Assembly (NCBI GenBank): GCA_039602395.1
Contig: JBCNJP010000006.1
Coordinates: forward strand, 8,710,766-8,774,765
Length of the DNA stretch: 64,000 bases
Reading direction: 5' to 3'
From: Deinandra increscens subsp. villosa
Lineage: Eukaryota > Streptophyta > Magnoliopsida > Asterales > Asteraceae
Part shown: in pieces, positions 53,737 through 64,000 of the stretch
Position numbering within the stretch: the stretch's first letter is position 1
Layout of the letters: each line of letters begins with the position of its first letter
The notes under the pieces: generated by a model
Database searches by the model: none
What the model was told of the DNA's origin: nothing
The model's input: only the letters and a program-made list of their open reading frames with translations
Program-made: the position numbers and the translations under genes

Positions 53737-56024
53737 GTAACGTTCGTTGATTCATCAGGTCTACCCAGAACCACTATGGCTCGGGTTCCATTGGCTAACT
53801 GATCTCTCACAGTGTGCAGGAACAGTCAAGGAGGACTTCCATTAACTTATTTGTTTTTGAAAGTGATTATTCAAGGCACAGGATAGGAGGCATCTCTTCA
53901 CTTCATGACATGCAGATTTTTTAATGGGGAGTATGTTTCCTTGTGAGAGGTAAATCTGAAAAATCAGCAAGGTACTGTCTAAATTGGTTCTTTCTTGACT
54001 AAATTGATGTGAAGTATGGTAGTGCATGAAACAAAACCCACTTCAAAATTTTCGAAAGATAAACTTTGAAGGTTAGCTTGGCCGGTTTTAGTACATATTT
54101 AGTATTGTGTCAGTGTGTGTTTAAAAAAAAAAAGGGTGTCTGTTGTTATTAAAAATCAAAAAGAAAGGGGAAGAATAGAAAAGATGAAATAGTAGACCCC
54201 TCAAAAAATTGTGCTTTTTAATAGTAGACCCCTTAAAAAAATTGTGCTTTTTAATTTTTAATCTGTTGTTTGTGTGTTTGAGAAGGCAGGGAAGTGAAAT
54301 ATTTCCGTTCTCAGAATGACTGACACGCGTAAGGCAAAAGTGAAAGACATGATCCAAGGTGATGTGCTCGGTAGGCTCAATTCCAAAAACGAAGGTATGG
54401 GTCACAACACTTAAAGATAAAGTATGTCATTTGACGGGAAACACACACTTAGGTTATGTGCTTGTTCTATTTGACTGCGAAATTGTTCCCGATACACACG
54501 CCGGACTCCAAAGTGTTGAATCGAAAATCTCAAAAAGTCGGCGTCCCCTCTGTTTTGTGTGAGCAAAGATCTGGGGATGTCAAAGCCGTTAGTCAAGTCT
54601 TGCCTCTGCTTTGCGTGAGCAATGACCTGGTGTAGAATGGTTGACGTGTTAATCAGACTTTCCTCTGTTTTGCGTAAGCAAAGACCTGGTTAGTCTGGAT
54701 TAACGTGCTTGCAGATTGCTGTATATAATTTACACCCCAAAAGATGCCAATGTGCACAACAAAAGAGACCCTCAAGCGTCCAAAACCCTTTAGCCCTGAC
54801 TTTGTGACTAGGCTTATGTGTTTGATGAAAGGTTACCACCTGACTGATAAACGCCTCTGAGTTGAAATCATACAAGTCTTTGTATATTATCCCTATCTCT
54901 TTTATGATCTGTTCATTCTCTTCTCAACCAAGTCTCGAGAAAAGATTCAAAACTCCGGATATGGGAATGTGAAAATATGTGGTAGGGAATGATCAAGCTT
55001 GATAGACTGCACATATTAATTACCTAGGATTTGTGTGTGACTGTCGGATGTTCATAATTAATGCACCTAAAAGATAAATAAGTGACAAACAGTCGGGAAA
55101 ATGAGGAACATGGGTTTAAGAAGGACCAGTATATTGGCAATCACCTGGACGTGTTCGAGTAACAGAAGCTGAAAAGGGTTCCTCAGTCAGATTCATACGG
55201 TTTGATCCCATAAAAACCTTCTCGTTTAGTAATTTGGTATGTTTGTTTTTATTTTTATTTTTCTTTGGTGTTATCTTAAGTTTTTTTATTGTTTATTTTT
55301 TCAACCATGGCCAGGTTAATTTAAAGGTTTGTAATAAGTTTTAATGGGTTTTATGCAAGAAAGTATCACCCCTCCAGAATCTCAGGGGGAGAAAATGTGA
55401 AGTGAGTCATTGGGTTCAGGGGAAGTGTTTAAAGGAAACTCGTAATCAATATTTGGGTTTGTGATTAAGAATGTTGTTCTCCTGCTAACCCAGTAACCAG
55501 GTATCATATGCTGGTTAGTGTTTGTGTTTGCTCCATGTTGTGCTTGACAGGTTAAGTGAAAAAGACAACTCATGGACAAGAAGGTCAAGGACTCAGTTGA
55601 CCAAAGCAAGAACTCTGATGCTGATCATGTTGAAGAACCAGCCGGAAAAGGACTTACCCTATGCTTAGGGGAAGTTTGTTGGTTTTTCAAGTAAAGCTTT
55701 CAAAGACTCAAAAGATACCATTCTCAAGTTTAGGGGAAGCTAAATGAAGAAAAGATGCCTAGACAAGCAAGTCAAGACAGTTACTGATGATTCAGCAAGG
55801 AATCCACATTTTTCGAAAAGAAGCAAGTACTTGAAAATCCTCCTCTCATTACTTGGTTATCATTTGAAGTTCAACCTGATGCTGATAAAGAGAGAGAGCC
55901 ATCAAACATCCCACATGCTGCCCAATGAAGATGCTCTAAGATAAAGAATCTTCATCAACCCATGCTCAAGCCAAGGAGAAGACTGCAAGTCTGAAGATTG
56001 AAAGTAGAAGACATTTAATAGCAC
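53737..56024 (+). other. Non-coding 3' interior of the young gag-only element
   Basis: Just after Gag a trace of the Gag-protease junction persists (Thr-Thr-Met-Ala-Arg-Val near 53770, GTGCAGGAACAGTCAAGGAGG at 53815). Beyond that no pol similarity is seen. Three CCTCTG(C/T)TTTG(C/T)GT(A/G)AGCAA-like units lie near 54547, 54604 and 54662. The end (55941-56040) matches the sister element. Confidence 0.7.
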
Positions 56025-56040
56025 AAGCCAAGGGGAAGAT
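56025..56040 (+). promoter_or_regulatory. Polypurine tract
   Basis: AAGCCAAGGGGAAGAT immediately before the 3' LTR. A second, similar AAGCCAAGGAGAAGA lies at about 55971. Confidence 0.88.
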
Positions 56041-56506
56041 TGTAAGGGAATAATTTGTGGCTTGTGTATTAAATCATCACTTGGCGGACTATTTTTAAGG
56101 CCTATGTGATAGAATATGTGTAAAATAGTTGGGTTTTCATTGTATTGGGTCATTGGGCCATTTTAGACATGTTTGGGCCCAATTAGAAAGAGTTTTAGGG
56201 GTGTTTAGTGGGCCTGTTTAGCCTAATCCGAAAATTAGGTTTAAGATTTGTTTATCTTTATAAACAAATCTTACTACCCATATGAGGGGCTAGCTAGTTG
56301 AGAGAGATACAAAGGGGCCTTTCGGGTTGTGTCAAGCTTGTGTACTAGACGATTATTAATCGTGTGCACTTTGTTCCAGGTTTTATTATTTTGATTATTG
56401 TGTTCTTCGATTTCTATTTCTTGCATCTTGAATCACTCGATTGACTGGATTCCGCACACTCAATCGAGTAGTGATATCGTGTTAAGAACCGTTTTCGGGA
56501 CTTACA
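56041..56506 (+). repeat. 3' LTR of the young gag-only element
   Basis: 466 bp, two mismatches to 50473-50938. Followed by the AGGTT duplication. Confidence 0.96.
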
Positions 56507-56568
56507 AGGTTAATCTTACAAGCAAATCTTGTAATTAAACTCAGTGTTAAATATCTCGATCCTATAAG

Positions 56569-56580
56569 TGGTATCAGAGC
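56569..56580 (+). promoter_or_regulatory. Primer binding site, initiator-Met tRNA
   Basis: TGGTATCAGAGC a few bases after the LTR remnant ends (about 56565). Confidence 0.9.
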
Positions 56581-56677
56581 TCTGGCTCTCACTTTGAAGA
56601 CTTTAAGTGCTTCAAAGTTGATTTTTACTTGTTTACTCTACTGCTTTTAGGCTTTTCTTTCTCAAAAAAATTTCAAA

Positions 56678-57617
56678 ATGATTGATCTTAGTCAAGTTTC
56701 TTCAAACGGTAGCACAAAAAAATCACCCATGTTCACACCTGATGATTTGACACATGGAAGCTCAGTATGGAGGGGTTTGTTCGAAGTTTAGACCACTGTA
56801 TCTGGAAGTCATTGACAGTTGGTCCTACTGTTGTAACTATACCATCTGCTGATGATGAAAATGTTCAAATTCCAAAACCACTTGATAAATACACAGACAT
56901 TGATCACGAGTCACTTGAGCCAGACTTCAAGGCCTATTGGACCTTACATGAAGCGCTACCCAACTCCATACTCGTTGGATTTAAGAGGTACAAAACTGCA
57001 TTTGACTTGTGAAATGCTCTCAATGAGATGTATGGAGGAACAAGTGAGGTTAAATAGAACAAAAGGACATTTTAAAATAGAAATATGAGAACTTTAGTTA
57101 CAAAACTGGTGAATCTATGACAAACCAGTATCTTTGCTTTGTCTCTCTACTTGATGAGCTTCAAAGAGCAGATGTAACTCTTGAACAAGCTGATGTTAAT
57201 AGAAAGTTTCTAAGGTCACTACCTGCAATGTGGACTGTTTATACAGTAAGCATAAAAGAGAGCAAAAACCTTAAGAAAATGAAACTGATTGAACTTCATG
57301 GTATCTTATGTGCCTATGAAATGGAAATAAATCTCAAACAGAACTCAGTTGCTGAATTAACTCAGCCACAATCACCTGCTCTTGCCACAATTGATTTTCA
57401 AAGCCAAAGAAATGTGAACTCTAACTTTTTAAATCAGTCATCTTTTGTTATATTTTCTGAAAATGTCACTCACAACTTTGAGAACACTCATCATGCCTTT
57501 GTAGTCACTGACTCACACTCTAACTTCACTCGTGAAGACTTAGAATTCATTGGTGCAGATGACTTAGAAGAGACAGACATTCTTACACACGTTGCTATGG
57601 TCTCAGTAAGAGCCTAA
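56678..57617 (+). pseudogene. gag: Sirevirus gag capsid domain, broken
   Basis: Starts Met 56678 with a Ser/Thr-rich head, then Phe-Thr-Pro-Asp-Asp. A frameshift at about 56755 leads into frame 56767-57012 (Gly-Phe-Val-Arg-Ser-Leu-Asp-His, Ile-Trp-Lys-Ser-Leu) and, after stops at 57010-57060, into 57117-57617. The last carries Phe-Leu-Arg-Ser-Leu-Pro-Ala-Met-Trp and Glu-Leu-His-Gly-Ile-Leu-Cys-Ala-Tyr-Glu, typical UBN2 capsid helices. In this family it forms the particle shell. There are at least three lesions. Confidence 0.82.
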
Positions 57618-59634
57618 CGTTTCTATAAACGTACTGGGAGGACTTACAAAGGAGCCAAAAATGCCCTATTGGTCTTGACAACAACAAGGTCAAGTGTTAT
57701 AACTGTAACCAACTGGGATACTTTGCAAGAGAATGCCCAAGTCCAAGAAAAGAAAATCAGTTCCAGAATCAAGCTCAGGCTAAATCACAGGAAAGCCATC
57801 ATCAAAACAATAAAAAGAACAAGAACAACAACACTCATGGTTCTTCAAGCTCACAACCAACACCACCAAAACCAAGCGGAAGTGGAAGCAACAACAACAG
57901 CAACTCAACAGCAGTTGTAGCTAACCAAACAGAGTATGTTGACTCGAAGGATGTCATTGTGGAGTTTGAGCCAACCAACCATGCTCTTATGGCCAAGGAG
58001 GAGTCATCATCTACTCAGGTAAACTCTATTCCTGAAAAAGTATTAGAACACTTATGCTCTCCTGCATGTGTTGAAAAAGTGGAGAGATAAAGAAGTTAAT
58101 GGAATGTTTTAGAAAAATAGAAAGCTCATACATTTCAAAATTCACTATTTTAAATGAAGAAATTACGCAATTAAAACAAACCAACTCAAATTTAGAAACT
58201 CAGATTGATGACTTGATTTCCAAGCTGAACACTTCAAGGAAAGAAACCTAACATGATAAGACAGACGTGGGTGCTCTTGAAGTAAAGCTAACTGAAGCTC
58301 AACTTACTTGTGATAAATTTAAAAAAGCAAATGAAAAAGCTGAGAAACTCTGGAAAGGTGCTATGTATGGAAAAACTGGCATTGGTTAAACTTTTGTCAA
58401 ACCACCTAGTGATTATTCACCGCTGATTGGACCAATTTCAGCCCTACAAACTGACATCACTGTTAGTTTAGTTGTTGATGATATTTCTCCAGTAACTGTT
58501 GCTGAAAAGAAATGTGAACCCATTGAAACTGAAATCACTGATGCAAGCATATCTGCATCGATTGATCAATAAAAAATTTTGAAACCCACATTTGTTGTTC
58601 CTCCACCCACTTTTTATGAACCCAAGGATTCAAAAGTTGGAGGAAAACATGTTGAAAATGTCAAAACAAGCAAAAGTAAAATTTTTTGGTAAAACAATTT
58701 TCAGTCAAGAAACAAGTGAAAAGTCCCCTAGGTACACTCAATCTTATGACTCTTCTAGAGTTCCTGAGTGTATAGTTTGTGGCAAATTTGGTCATTTCGC
58801 AGCTCATTGTTACTACAATCCTCTAAACAGAAATCAATCTTCAAAATCTAAAACTGTGAAAGGTCAAAATTTGGCAAAGAAACTAACAGGAAAAGTGTCA
58901 CCTGTTAAGAGTCATACAGTTAAGCATTTTGAATCTGATTCAAACAAGGTTTTAATTGGAAATGAAAAGAATGGAAATTTCTATGTTTTAAAGCAAAACA
59001 ATCTTTCGGATAAACTTTAAGCGGAACAATTTTCCGCTCAAACTCAGGTTCAACCGGAAAACAAGAAAATTTTCAGTTCAGTTACTCCTTTAGAACAAAG
59101 TCCATTTGTGAAATTCAGTGAAAATTATGAAGTGTCTGAAAGTCAAGAAAGAAGAAATCCTTCAATAGGAAAAGTTAATCCTCGCAACCTTTTTTAAACA
59201 GAAACAAATTCCGGTCAAAATGAGTCTTTAACTAGTTCAAGCGGAAGTTCATCTTTTCCGCTTCAAGGTGAAAAAATTTTCAAAAATAGCTTTGCATCAC
59301 AAAAGTATGCTACTTCACCAGAAAGAACTAGAGTTTCAAGTCAAAATTCAGTCCCAACCACTAGTCTTGCAAAACTTGAGTCTAACAAACACAGAAAGTT
59401 CAGGGAATTTAGAAAAATAAAGGCATTAGAAAGAAAGTCAAAAATAACAAGTGAGAGATTTCATCAACAATGTTCACATCAAAATATGGACTTTGAGAAT
59501 GATGAATTGCTCACTGAGCAACCTATTCTGAATACTTTAGTACTCAAATAGTACAAGTATAACAATGCTTTGGGAATACCCAAGACCACAAAGGCTTGGG
59601 TCCCTTACAAAAACTAATCAATTTCTGATATGTA
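57618..59634 (+). pseudogene. gag: Sirevirus gag C-terminal half: two knuckles and coiled coil
   Basis: A first knuckle at 57695-57736 reads CYNCNQLGYFAREC, with Tyr in place of the zinc-binding His. Asn/Ser-rich and coiled-coil stretches follow (about 58090-58370), with stops at 58088, 58250, 58387 and 58570. Frame 58592-59020 holds a second, intact knuckle (CIVCGKFGHFAAHC, about 58768-58810) and a basic tail. Further decayed Ser/Gln-rich sequence reaches the protease at about 59640. The two-knuckle architecture parallels the element at 1-5581. Confidence 0.78.
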
Positions 59635-59894
59635 CAGGTGCAAAATAAAAGTCAAGATCGATTATGGATTGTTGACAGTGGATGCACCAGCCATATGACA
59701 GGGAATAAAGATATTTTAGAAAATAAAAAAATACACAACGAAGGATCAGTTGCATTTGGAAGCAACAAGGGGTACATCTCAGCTTAAGGAGATGTTACAA
59801 ATGGTTCGGTAAGCTTTTATAGAGTCAATATTGTTGGTACTCTAAATTTTAACTTACTTGGTGTCTCACAAATGTGTGACAAGAAGTTAATGTT
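59635..59894 (+). pseudogene. pol: Sirevirus protease
   Basis: WIVDSGCTSHMTG at about 59665-59700 gives the aspartic active site. Later blocks (Leu-Leu-Gly-Val-Ser-Gln-Met-Cys-Asp) are recognisable. A stop at about 59786 and a frame change at about 59890 inactivate it. Confidence 0.82.
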
Positions 59895-61472
59895 TTGTTT
59901 AATGAGAGAGAGGCAATCATACTAAAATCTGAAATCAAAATTCCAGAGGAAATGATTTTGCTAAAAGCACCCAGGAAAGAAGGTTTGTATGTTTTGGATA
60001 TGTCAGTTGCTGCACGCACCAGTGGCACTGCTTGTTTTATATCCAAAGCCTCATTTGATGAGTTTGATATTTGGCATAGAAGGCCGGGACATGTAAATTA
60101 CAAGAACATGAACATAATTTTCAATCTTGGTTTAGTCAAGGGTCTTCCTATTAAACAATTTACTTGTTCTGAGCACTGTGTGCCTTGCCTTAAGGGTAAG
60201 CAACACAAGTCATTGTTCAAGCCAAAAAGGATAATGAGTTTGGGAAGAAGGTCATACTATTTTGTAATAATTGATGATTTTACCAGATATACTTGGGTTT
60301 TCTTCTTAAAAACAAAAGATGAAACAACTGAATTGTTAAAATTTTTTGTGAAGTTGGAAAATCAGTCAAAGTTCAAAGTCAAAACAATTAGGTGTGACAA
60401 TGGAACATAATTTAAAAATCATGTTTTAAATTCCTTTTGTGGATAAAAAGGGATAACAAGGCAGTTCAGTGCTCCTAGAACTCCACAACAGAATGGTGTT
60501 GCTGAAAGGAGAAATAAAACATTGATTGAAGCTGCCAGGGCAATGTTTGCTGATTGCAAACTTCCCATGATATTCTAGGTAGAAGCCGTGAACATTGCCT
60601 ACTATGTCCAAAACAGGATCTTTATTGTTAAAGGACAAAACAAAACACCATATGAGCTTTGGAGAAATAGAAAACCAAACATTTATTTCTTTACATCTTA
60701 TAGGTGTCTTGTTACTATTCTTATAACCAATGAACTATTCCCAAAATTTGCTGAAAAAGACGATGATGGATATTTTGTTGGATATTCTGGTGTGTCGAAA
60801 GCATACGGAGTATACAACAAGAGAACTAAGGTTGTTGAAGAAGCTCTAAATGTTTTCTATAATGAAAAATCAAAGAACAACTTTACTTCTCAGCCCACTT
60901 GGTTATATGACATTGATGCACTAACCACCGCCTTTTACATAACTGTTGAGAAGCCTGTTAGTAACTCTGTGCAGGAACACGAAAACAAAACTTCAGCTGA
61001 TGAACATTGGAGGATGAATACAAAGAATTTCTCAATCGACCCTCCATTCTTTTCTTCAATCAACACCAAGCCTTTGAAGCCAACTGTTGTGTACAACTCT
61101 ACTGAAGTCATCTCTATTGAAGCAGATGCAGTTCTGGTTCAAGTTTATACGGAAGCATCTCCGGCTCAAGTTCAAATGAAAACTGCTTCAACTGAATCTC
61201 CGGCTCAAGTTCAACCAGAAAATGACATTTCAGGTTCCTTAGAGAACTCTTACTCTTCATTCACTGAGCCTTCAAACTCAAATGATTTTATATCAAATGA
61301 GATCAGCTTTGAACATGAATCCTATGGGTCAATGCCTAGTTCTCAAGAGTTAAACACAACACCCGATCCCATCTCACCTATTGGTAATGTTGAGTCTGAT
61401 GTGATACTCCCTCAACTCAACTTTCCTACTAGTGGGAGAAGCAATGAGTTCCCAATGTTTCAAGATATATAG
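59895..61472 (+). pseudogene. pol: Sirevirus integrase and linker, first catalytic Asp deleted
   Basis: Frame 59895-60410 has the pre-integrase finger (WHRRPGH, Cys-Val-Pro-Cys) but passes straight from Phe-Lys-Pro-Lys-Arg to Met-Ser-Leu-Gly-Arg-Arg-Ser-Tyr. It has lost about 20-25 residues that should contain HMDLFGP, the first catalytic Asp. The second Asp (RCDNGT) and the Glu block (QQNGVAERRN, about 60490-60517) remain, with stops at 60408, 60442 and 60577. Frame 60588-61472 contains the integrase C-terminus (Tyr-Phe-Val-Gly-Tyr-Ser) and a long acidic Ser/Glu-rich linker to RT. Confidence 0.85.
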
Positions 61473-61494
61473 AAGAATCAACAAGTAGCATCCT

Positions 61495-62303
61495 TTGGAG
61501 AATGTTATTGGAGATGTGTCAGATCATGTGCTGACAAGAAGTAAATCTGTTGATGCAAACATTTGCTTGCATGCTGCATTTCTGTCACAAGAAGTTCCTA
61601 CAGGAGTAACTGAAGCATTAAAAGACAACATTTTGGTAGAAGCTATGAATGAAGAACTGTTTCAGACCAACAAACAGAAGTATGGGAATCGGTTGATTTG
61701 CCAGAAGGGGCAGAACCAATTGGTACCAAATGGGTGTTTAGGAATAAAAAGGATCACAAGGGTATAGATATTAAGAACAAAGAAAGGTTAGTAGTGCAAG
61801 GGTATGCTCAAGAGGAAGCTATCGATTATGTTGAACTTTTTGCTCCTGTAGCCAGACTTGAAGCCATCAGAATCTTTTTGGCTTATGCTGCATTCAAGAA
61901 CATCCAAGTATTTCAAATGGATGTCAAAAGTGCCTTTCTCTATGGGTTATTAGATCAAGATGTGTATGTGTGTCAACCTTTAGGTTTTGAGCACCCACAC
62001 TATCTAAACAGAGTGTGTAATTTTATCAAAGCTTTGTATGGTCTTAAGCAAGCTCCTAGAACTTGGTATGAAACCCTTTCCAATTATCTCTTGGAGAATG
62101 GGTATAGGAGAGGAGCAATTAACAAAACACTTTTCATCAAGAAAATTGGTAAAGACATGTTGATGGTTCAGATATATGTGGATGACATCATCTTTGGTTC
62201 CTCCAATTCTGCTCTTTGTAAAGAATTTGAAGCTCTTATGCAAGCTAAGTTTGAGATGAACTCAATGGGAGAACTCGGTTTCTTCTTGGGGCCGCAAGTG
62301 TAG
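61495..62303 (+). pseudogene. pol: Sirevirus reverse transcriptase
   Basis: Frames 61495-61767 and 61698-62303 meet with a frameshift near 61690. They carry [11 protein letters not shown], a [11 protein letters not shown] block, [24 protein letters not shown] and the polymerase centre YVDDIIFGS (about 62176-62202). The core domain is well preserved in order, and YVDD is the usual Copia form. A stop at 62301 separates it from the C-terminal part. Confidence 0.88.
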
Positions 62304-63116
62304 CAAACTGCCTGTAGTATTTTCTTGAATCAATCTAAATATATTCAAGATATGTTTAAACGTTTTGATACGCAGTCAGCTTCTAGCACCAAAACTCCCA
62401 TCTCCACATCCCACAAGCTTACAAGTGGCTCAAGTGGTGAACCTGTGGATGAGCACATGTATAGATCAATGGTTAGATATCTGATGTATCTCACAATAAG
62501 TAGGCCAGAAATTATGTTCAGTTTTTGCATATGTGCAAGATACCAAGCATCACCAAAGGAACCCCACATATTGGCACTTAAAAGGATATTCAGATATTTG
62601 AAGGGTCAACCTAAGTTAGGCTTGTGGTATCCTAAGAATTCTGATTTCACCTTCAAAGCATTCAGTAATAGTGATTACGGAGGCTGCAACCTGGATAAGA
62701 AGTCAACTTCAGGCGGATGTCAGTTTCAAGGGGAGAGACTTGTATCATGGCAATGCAAGAAACAAACTTGTGTTTCTACTTCTACTCCTGAAGCTGATAT
62801 ATTGCTGCTTCAAGCTGCTGTGGTCAAGTTCTGTGGATTCAAAATCAAATGTTAGACTATGGAATCACATTCATGGAAACATCCATCTTTGCAACACAAA
62901 AGTGCCATCTCTATCACCAATAACCCCGTGAAGCACTCCAAAACAAAGCACATCGACATCAGGTATCATATTTTTAGAGATTGTACTGAAAAGAATTTAA
63001 TCAAATTACTTAAAGTTCACACGGATAGCCGATTAGCTGATTTATTCACAAAAGCTTTTGATAATACAAGATTCTTCTACCTCATTATAGCTATTGGTAT
63101 GATGAACTTTGATTAA
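62304..63116 (+). pseudogene. pol: Sirevirus RT end and RNase H
   Basis: Frame 62325-62855 carries the RT thumb, Met-Tyr-Leu-Thr-Ile-Ser-Arg-Pro-Glu, the RNase H segment with SNSDYGGCNLDKKSTSGGC (first Asp in SDYGG) and KKQTCVSTSTPEAD (Glu in PEAD). A stop at 62853 is followed by 62859-63116 with Lys-His-Ile-Asp-Ile-Arg-Tyr-His and Asp-Leu-Phe-Thr-Lys-Ala, the last RNase H blocks. The usual CDADYAG aspartate motif is changed to SNSDYGG. Confidence 0.84.
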
Positions 63117-63859
63117 ATTTTTTTAAGAAACCTTTAATAAAGAAGACCTTTGTGTCAAAGAGTCCGTCTCTTAATACAAAAAGAAAAAGAAAAGGAAAAT
63201 CTTTGTGTTAATTAAAAACCATTTTGATTATTAGTCAGTATCTTCTATCAAACTATTAAAATTAAGACAAGTAATTTTCTAAAATAAATGTGTTTTTGTT
63301 TTTCCGATTCAAGTTCCGGTTCAACCTGTGATAAAACAAATTTTGATGTTCTCTCGGTGAACATCAACCGTAAATAAGCTTTGTCGTATACGTGGAAAAG
63401 TTGTTAAAAAAAATTCTTCCAAGCGGAAAAATGTCCACTTGAAGTTCAAACAGAAGAAATTTGGTTTTTAAAATAAAGGAGAAAATGGGTTCCGCTTGAA
63501 CTTCCGGGTCAACGGTTAAATATGTTTTACATTTAATTACCCGGAAGACACCTTTTCTAAGCGGATATGCATTGAATTATCCATTAAATTTTTAAACATT
63601 AAATATCCGAGGTTCAGTAAAATATCTTAAAGATAAGGACATGATTCTGGGGTAGTACCATATAAACCCTAAAGCACAAGTCACATCAGTCACTGAACGG
63701 TTTTTTCAAGTTCTCTCTCCTCCATGTCACCCACGTCAAAGTAAAAGCCCTAAATACCGTCATTCCTCACTTTTCTTATAACTCCCACTCCCAAATTCTC
63801 TAAATTCTCCATAACTTCCAAGAAAACCATCAAATATCTCTCCAAATCCAACAAATTCC
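63117..63859 (+). other. Spacer between pol and the Sirevirus 3' ORF
   Basis: No coding frame. It contains AAGCGGAA / TTCCGCTT words (about 63421, 63489, 63560) and AAGTTC(A/C) neighbours. A TATA-like CCATATAAACCC at 63658-63669 lies 190 bp before the next Met. That spacing could reflect a separate promoter for the 3' ORF. Confidence 0.5.
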
Positions 63860-64000
63860 ATGGCTCCAAAAGCAAGCACAAGTGGCAAACTGGCCGACGG
63901 AAGTTCTAAGTTCACCGTAGAACACAATCTGGTGGCATATCTCGAAAACCCAAGAATTCTTAAAGAAATGATCTCCAAAAGCAAGCCATGATAGAATTCT
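63860..64000 (+). pseudogene. Start of the Sirevirus extra 3' ORF (env-like position), frameshifted
   Basis: Met 63860 opens a 43-codon frame (Ala-Pro-Lys-Ala-Ser-Thr-Ser head, then Phe-Thr-Val-Glu-His-Asn-Leu-Val-Ala-Tyr-Leu) ending in TGA at 63989. In a neighbouring frame the sequence continues Gln-Ala-Met-Ile-Glu-Phe to the window edge, so a small indel near 63980 is likely. The Phe-Thr-X-Glu-His-Asn-X-X-Ala-Tyr-Leu wording resembles, from memory, 3'-ORF proteins of Asteraceae Copia elements. Their function is unknown; 'envelope-like' refers only to position. Confidence 0.6.

Larger units (their letters stand above)
50473..56506 (+). mobile_element. Young gag-only Copia element, TSD AGGTT
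   Basis: A 6034-bp element with 466-bp LTRs (50473-50938 and 56041-56506) that differ at only two bases by my comparison. The target duplication AGGTT is at 50468-50472 and 56507-56511. Interior: Met-tRNA primer site, leader hairpin array, Gag (coiled coil and zinc knuckle) with one in-frame stop, 2.3 kb non-coding, purine tract. There is no pol. It belongs to the same family as 6009-11986. Recent insertion without its own enzymes implies help from an autonomous relative. Confidence 0.95.
56507..64000 (+). mobile_element. Sirevirus Ty1/copia element, gag-pol and start of 3' ORF
   Basis: LTR end and primer site at 56569, then gag with capsid, two zinc knuckles and a coiled coil, protease, integrase, RT, RNase H, and after a 740-bp gap the start of an extra 3' ORF. 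The 3' LTR lies beyond the window. An extra ORF after pol and a coiled-coil Gag are Sirevirus characters. All genes carry stops or frameshifts. Confidence 0.86.

Overview
The window is plant nuclear DNA made almost entirely of nested LTR retrotransposons. I find no convincing host gene, rRNA, tRNA gene or CRISPR array. The AT-rich background, initiator-methionine tRNA primer sites, Sirevirus-type Gag proteins with coiled coils, and Athila, Tat and Tekay-like Ty3/gypsy elements point to heterochromatin of a flowering plant. The Gag and Pol wording resembles Asteraceae elements, but that family assignment is an impression from memory.

Layout, left to right. (1) 1-5581, minus strand: 5' part of a degenerate Sirevirus-type Copia element, cut by the window start. 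(2) 5582-6008 and 11987-12769, plus strand: fragments of another Copia pol, split by (3) 6009-11986, minus strand: a complete gag-only Copia derivative with TSD GATTT. (4) 12770-14950: an LTR and non-coding internal sequence of another Copia-type element. (5) About 14950-37866, plus strand: a decayed Athila-type element. Its 5' LTR holds a 3.3 kb solo LTR (15941-19269, TSD GTAGG). Its gag holds a nearly pristine Tat-lineage element (20790-31335, minus strand, TSD CCTGC). (6) 37867-39895: LTR, leader and gag fragment of a Copia. (7) About 39905-42811: a further LTR, primer site and non-coding interior. (8) 42812-44340: LTR and antisense-gene fragment of a second Tat-type element. (9) 44341-50006, minus strand: a truncated Tekay-like gypsy element with a hAT-like MITE in its leader. 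(10) 50007-64000, plus strand: a Sirevirus with decayed gag-pol and the start of its 3' extra ORF, carrying in its 5' LTR (11) 50473-56506, a young second copy of the gag-only family (TSD AGGTT).

The Tat element is the one apparently functional unit. It has 577 bp LTRs with one mismatch, a 902-codon gag-protease frame and a 1090-codon RT/RNase H/integrase frame. The two frames are separated by one UAG in the exact CAA-UUA context known for leaky stops. It also carries an intron-containing gene on the opposite strand between pol and the 3' LTR. A decayed homologue of that gene survives at 43.6-44.3 kb.

The gag-only Copia copies lack pol and so need enzymes from elsewhere. They share LTR ends, primer site, purine tract and a distinctive leader with the autonomous-type element at 1-5581. 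That leader carries roughly 44-bp-spaced hairpins built on the word TTTTCGATC. I consider this leader hairpin array, kept in autonomous-type and gag-only elements alike, the best candidate for an undescribed functional system in the window. A plausible role is RNA packaging or dimerisation.
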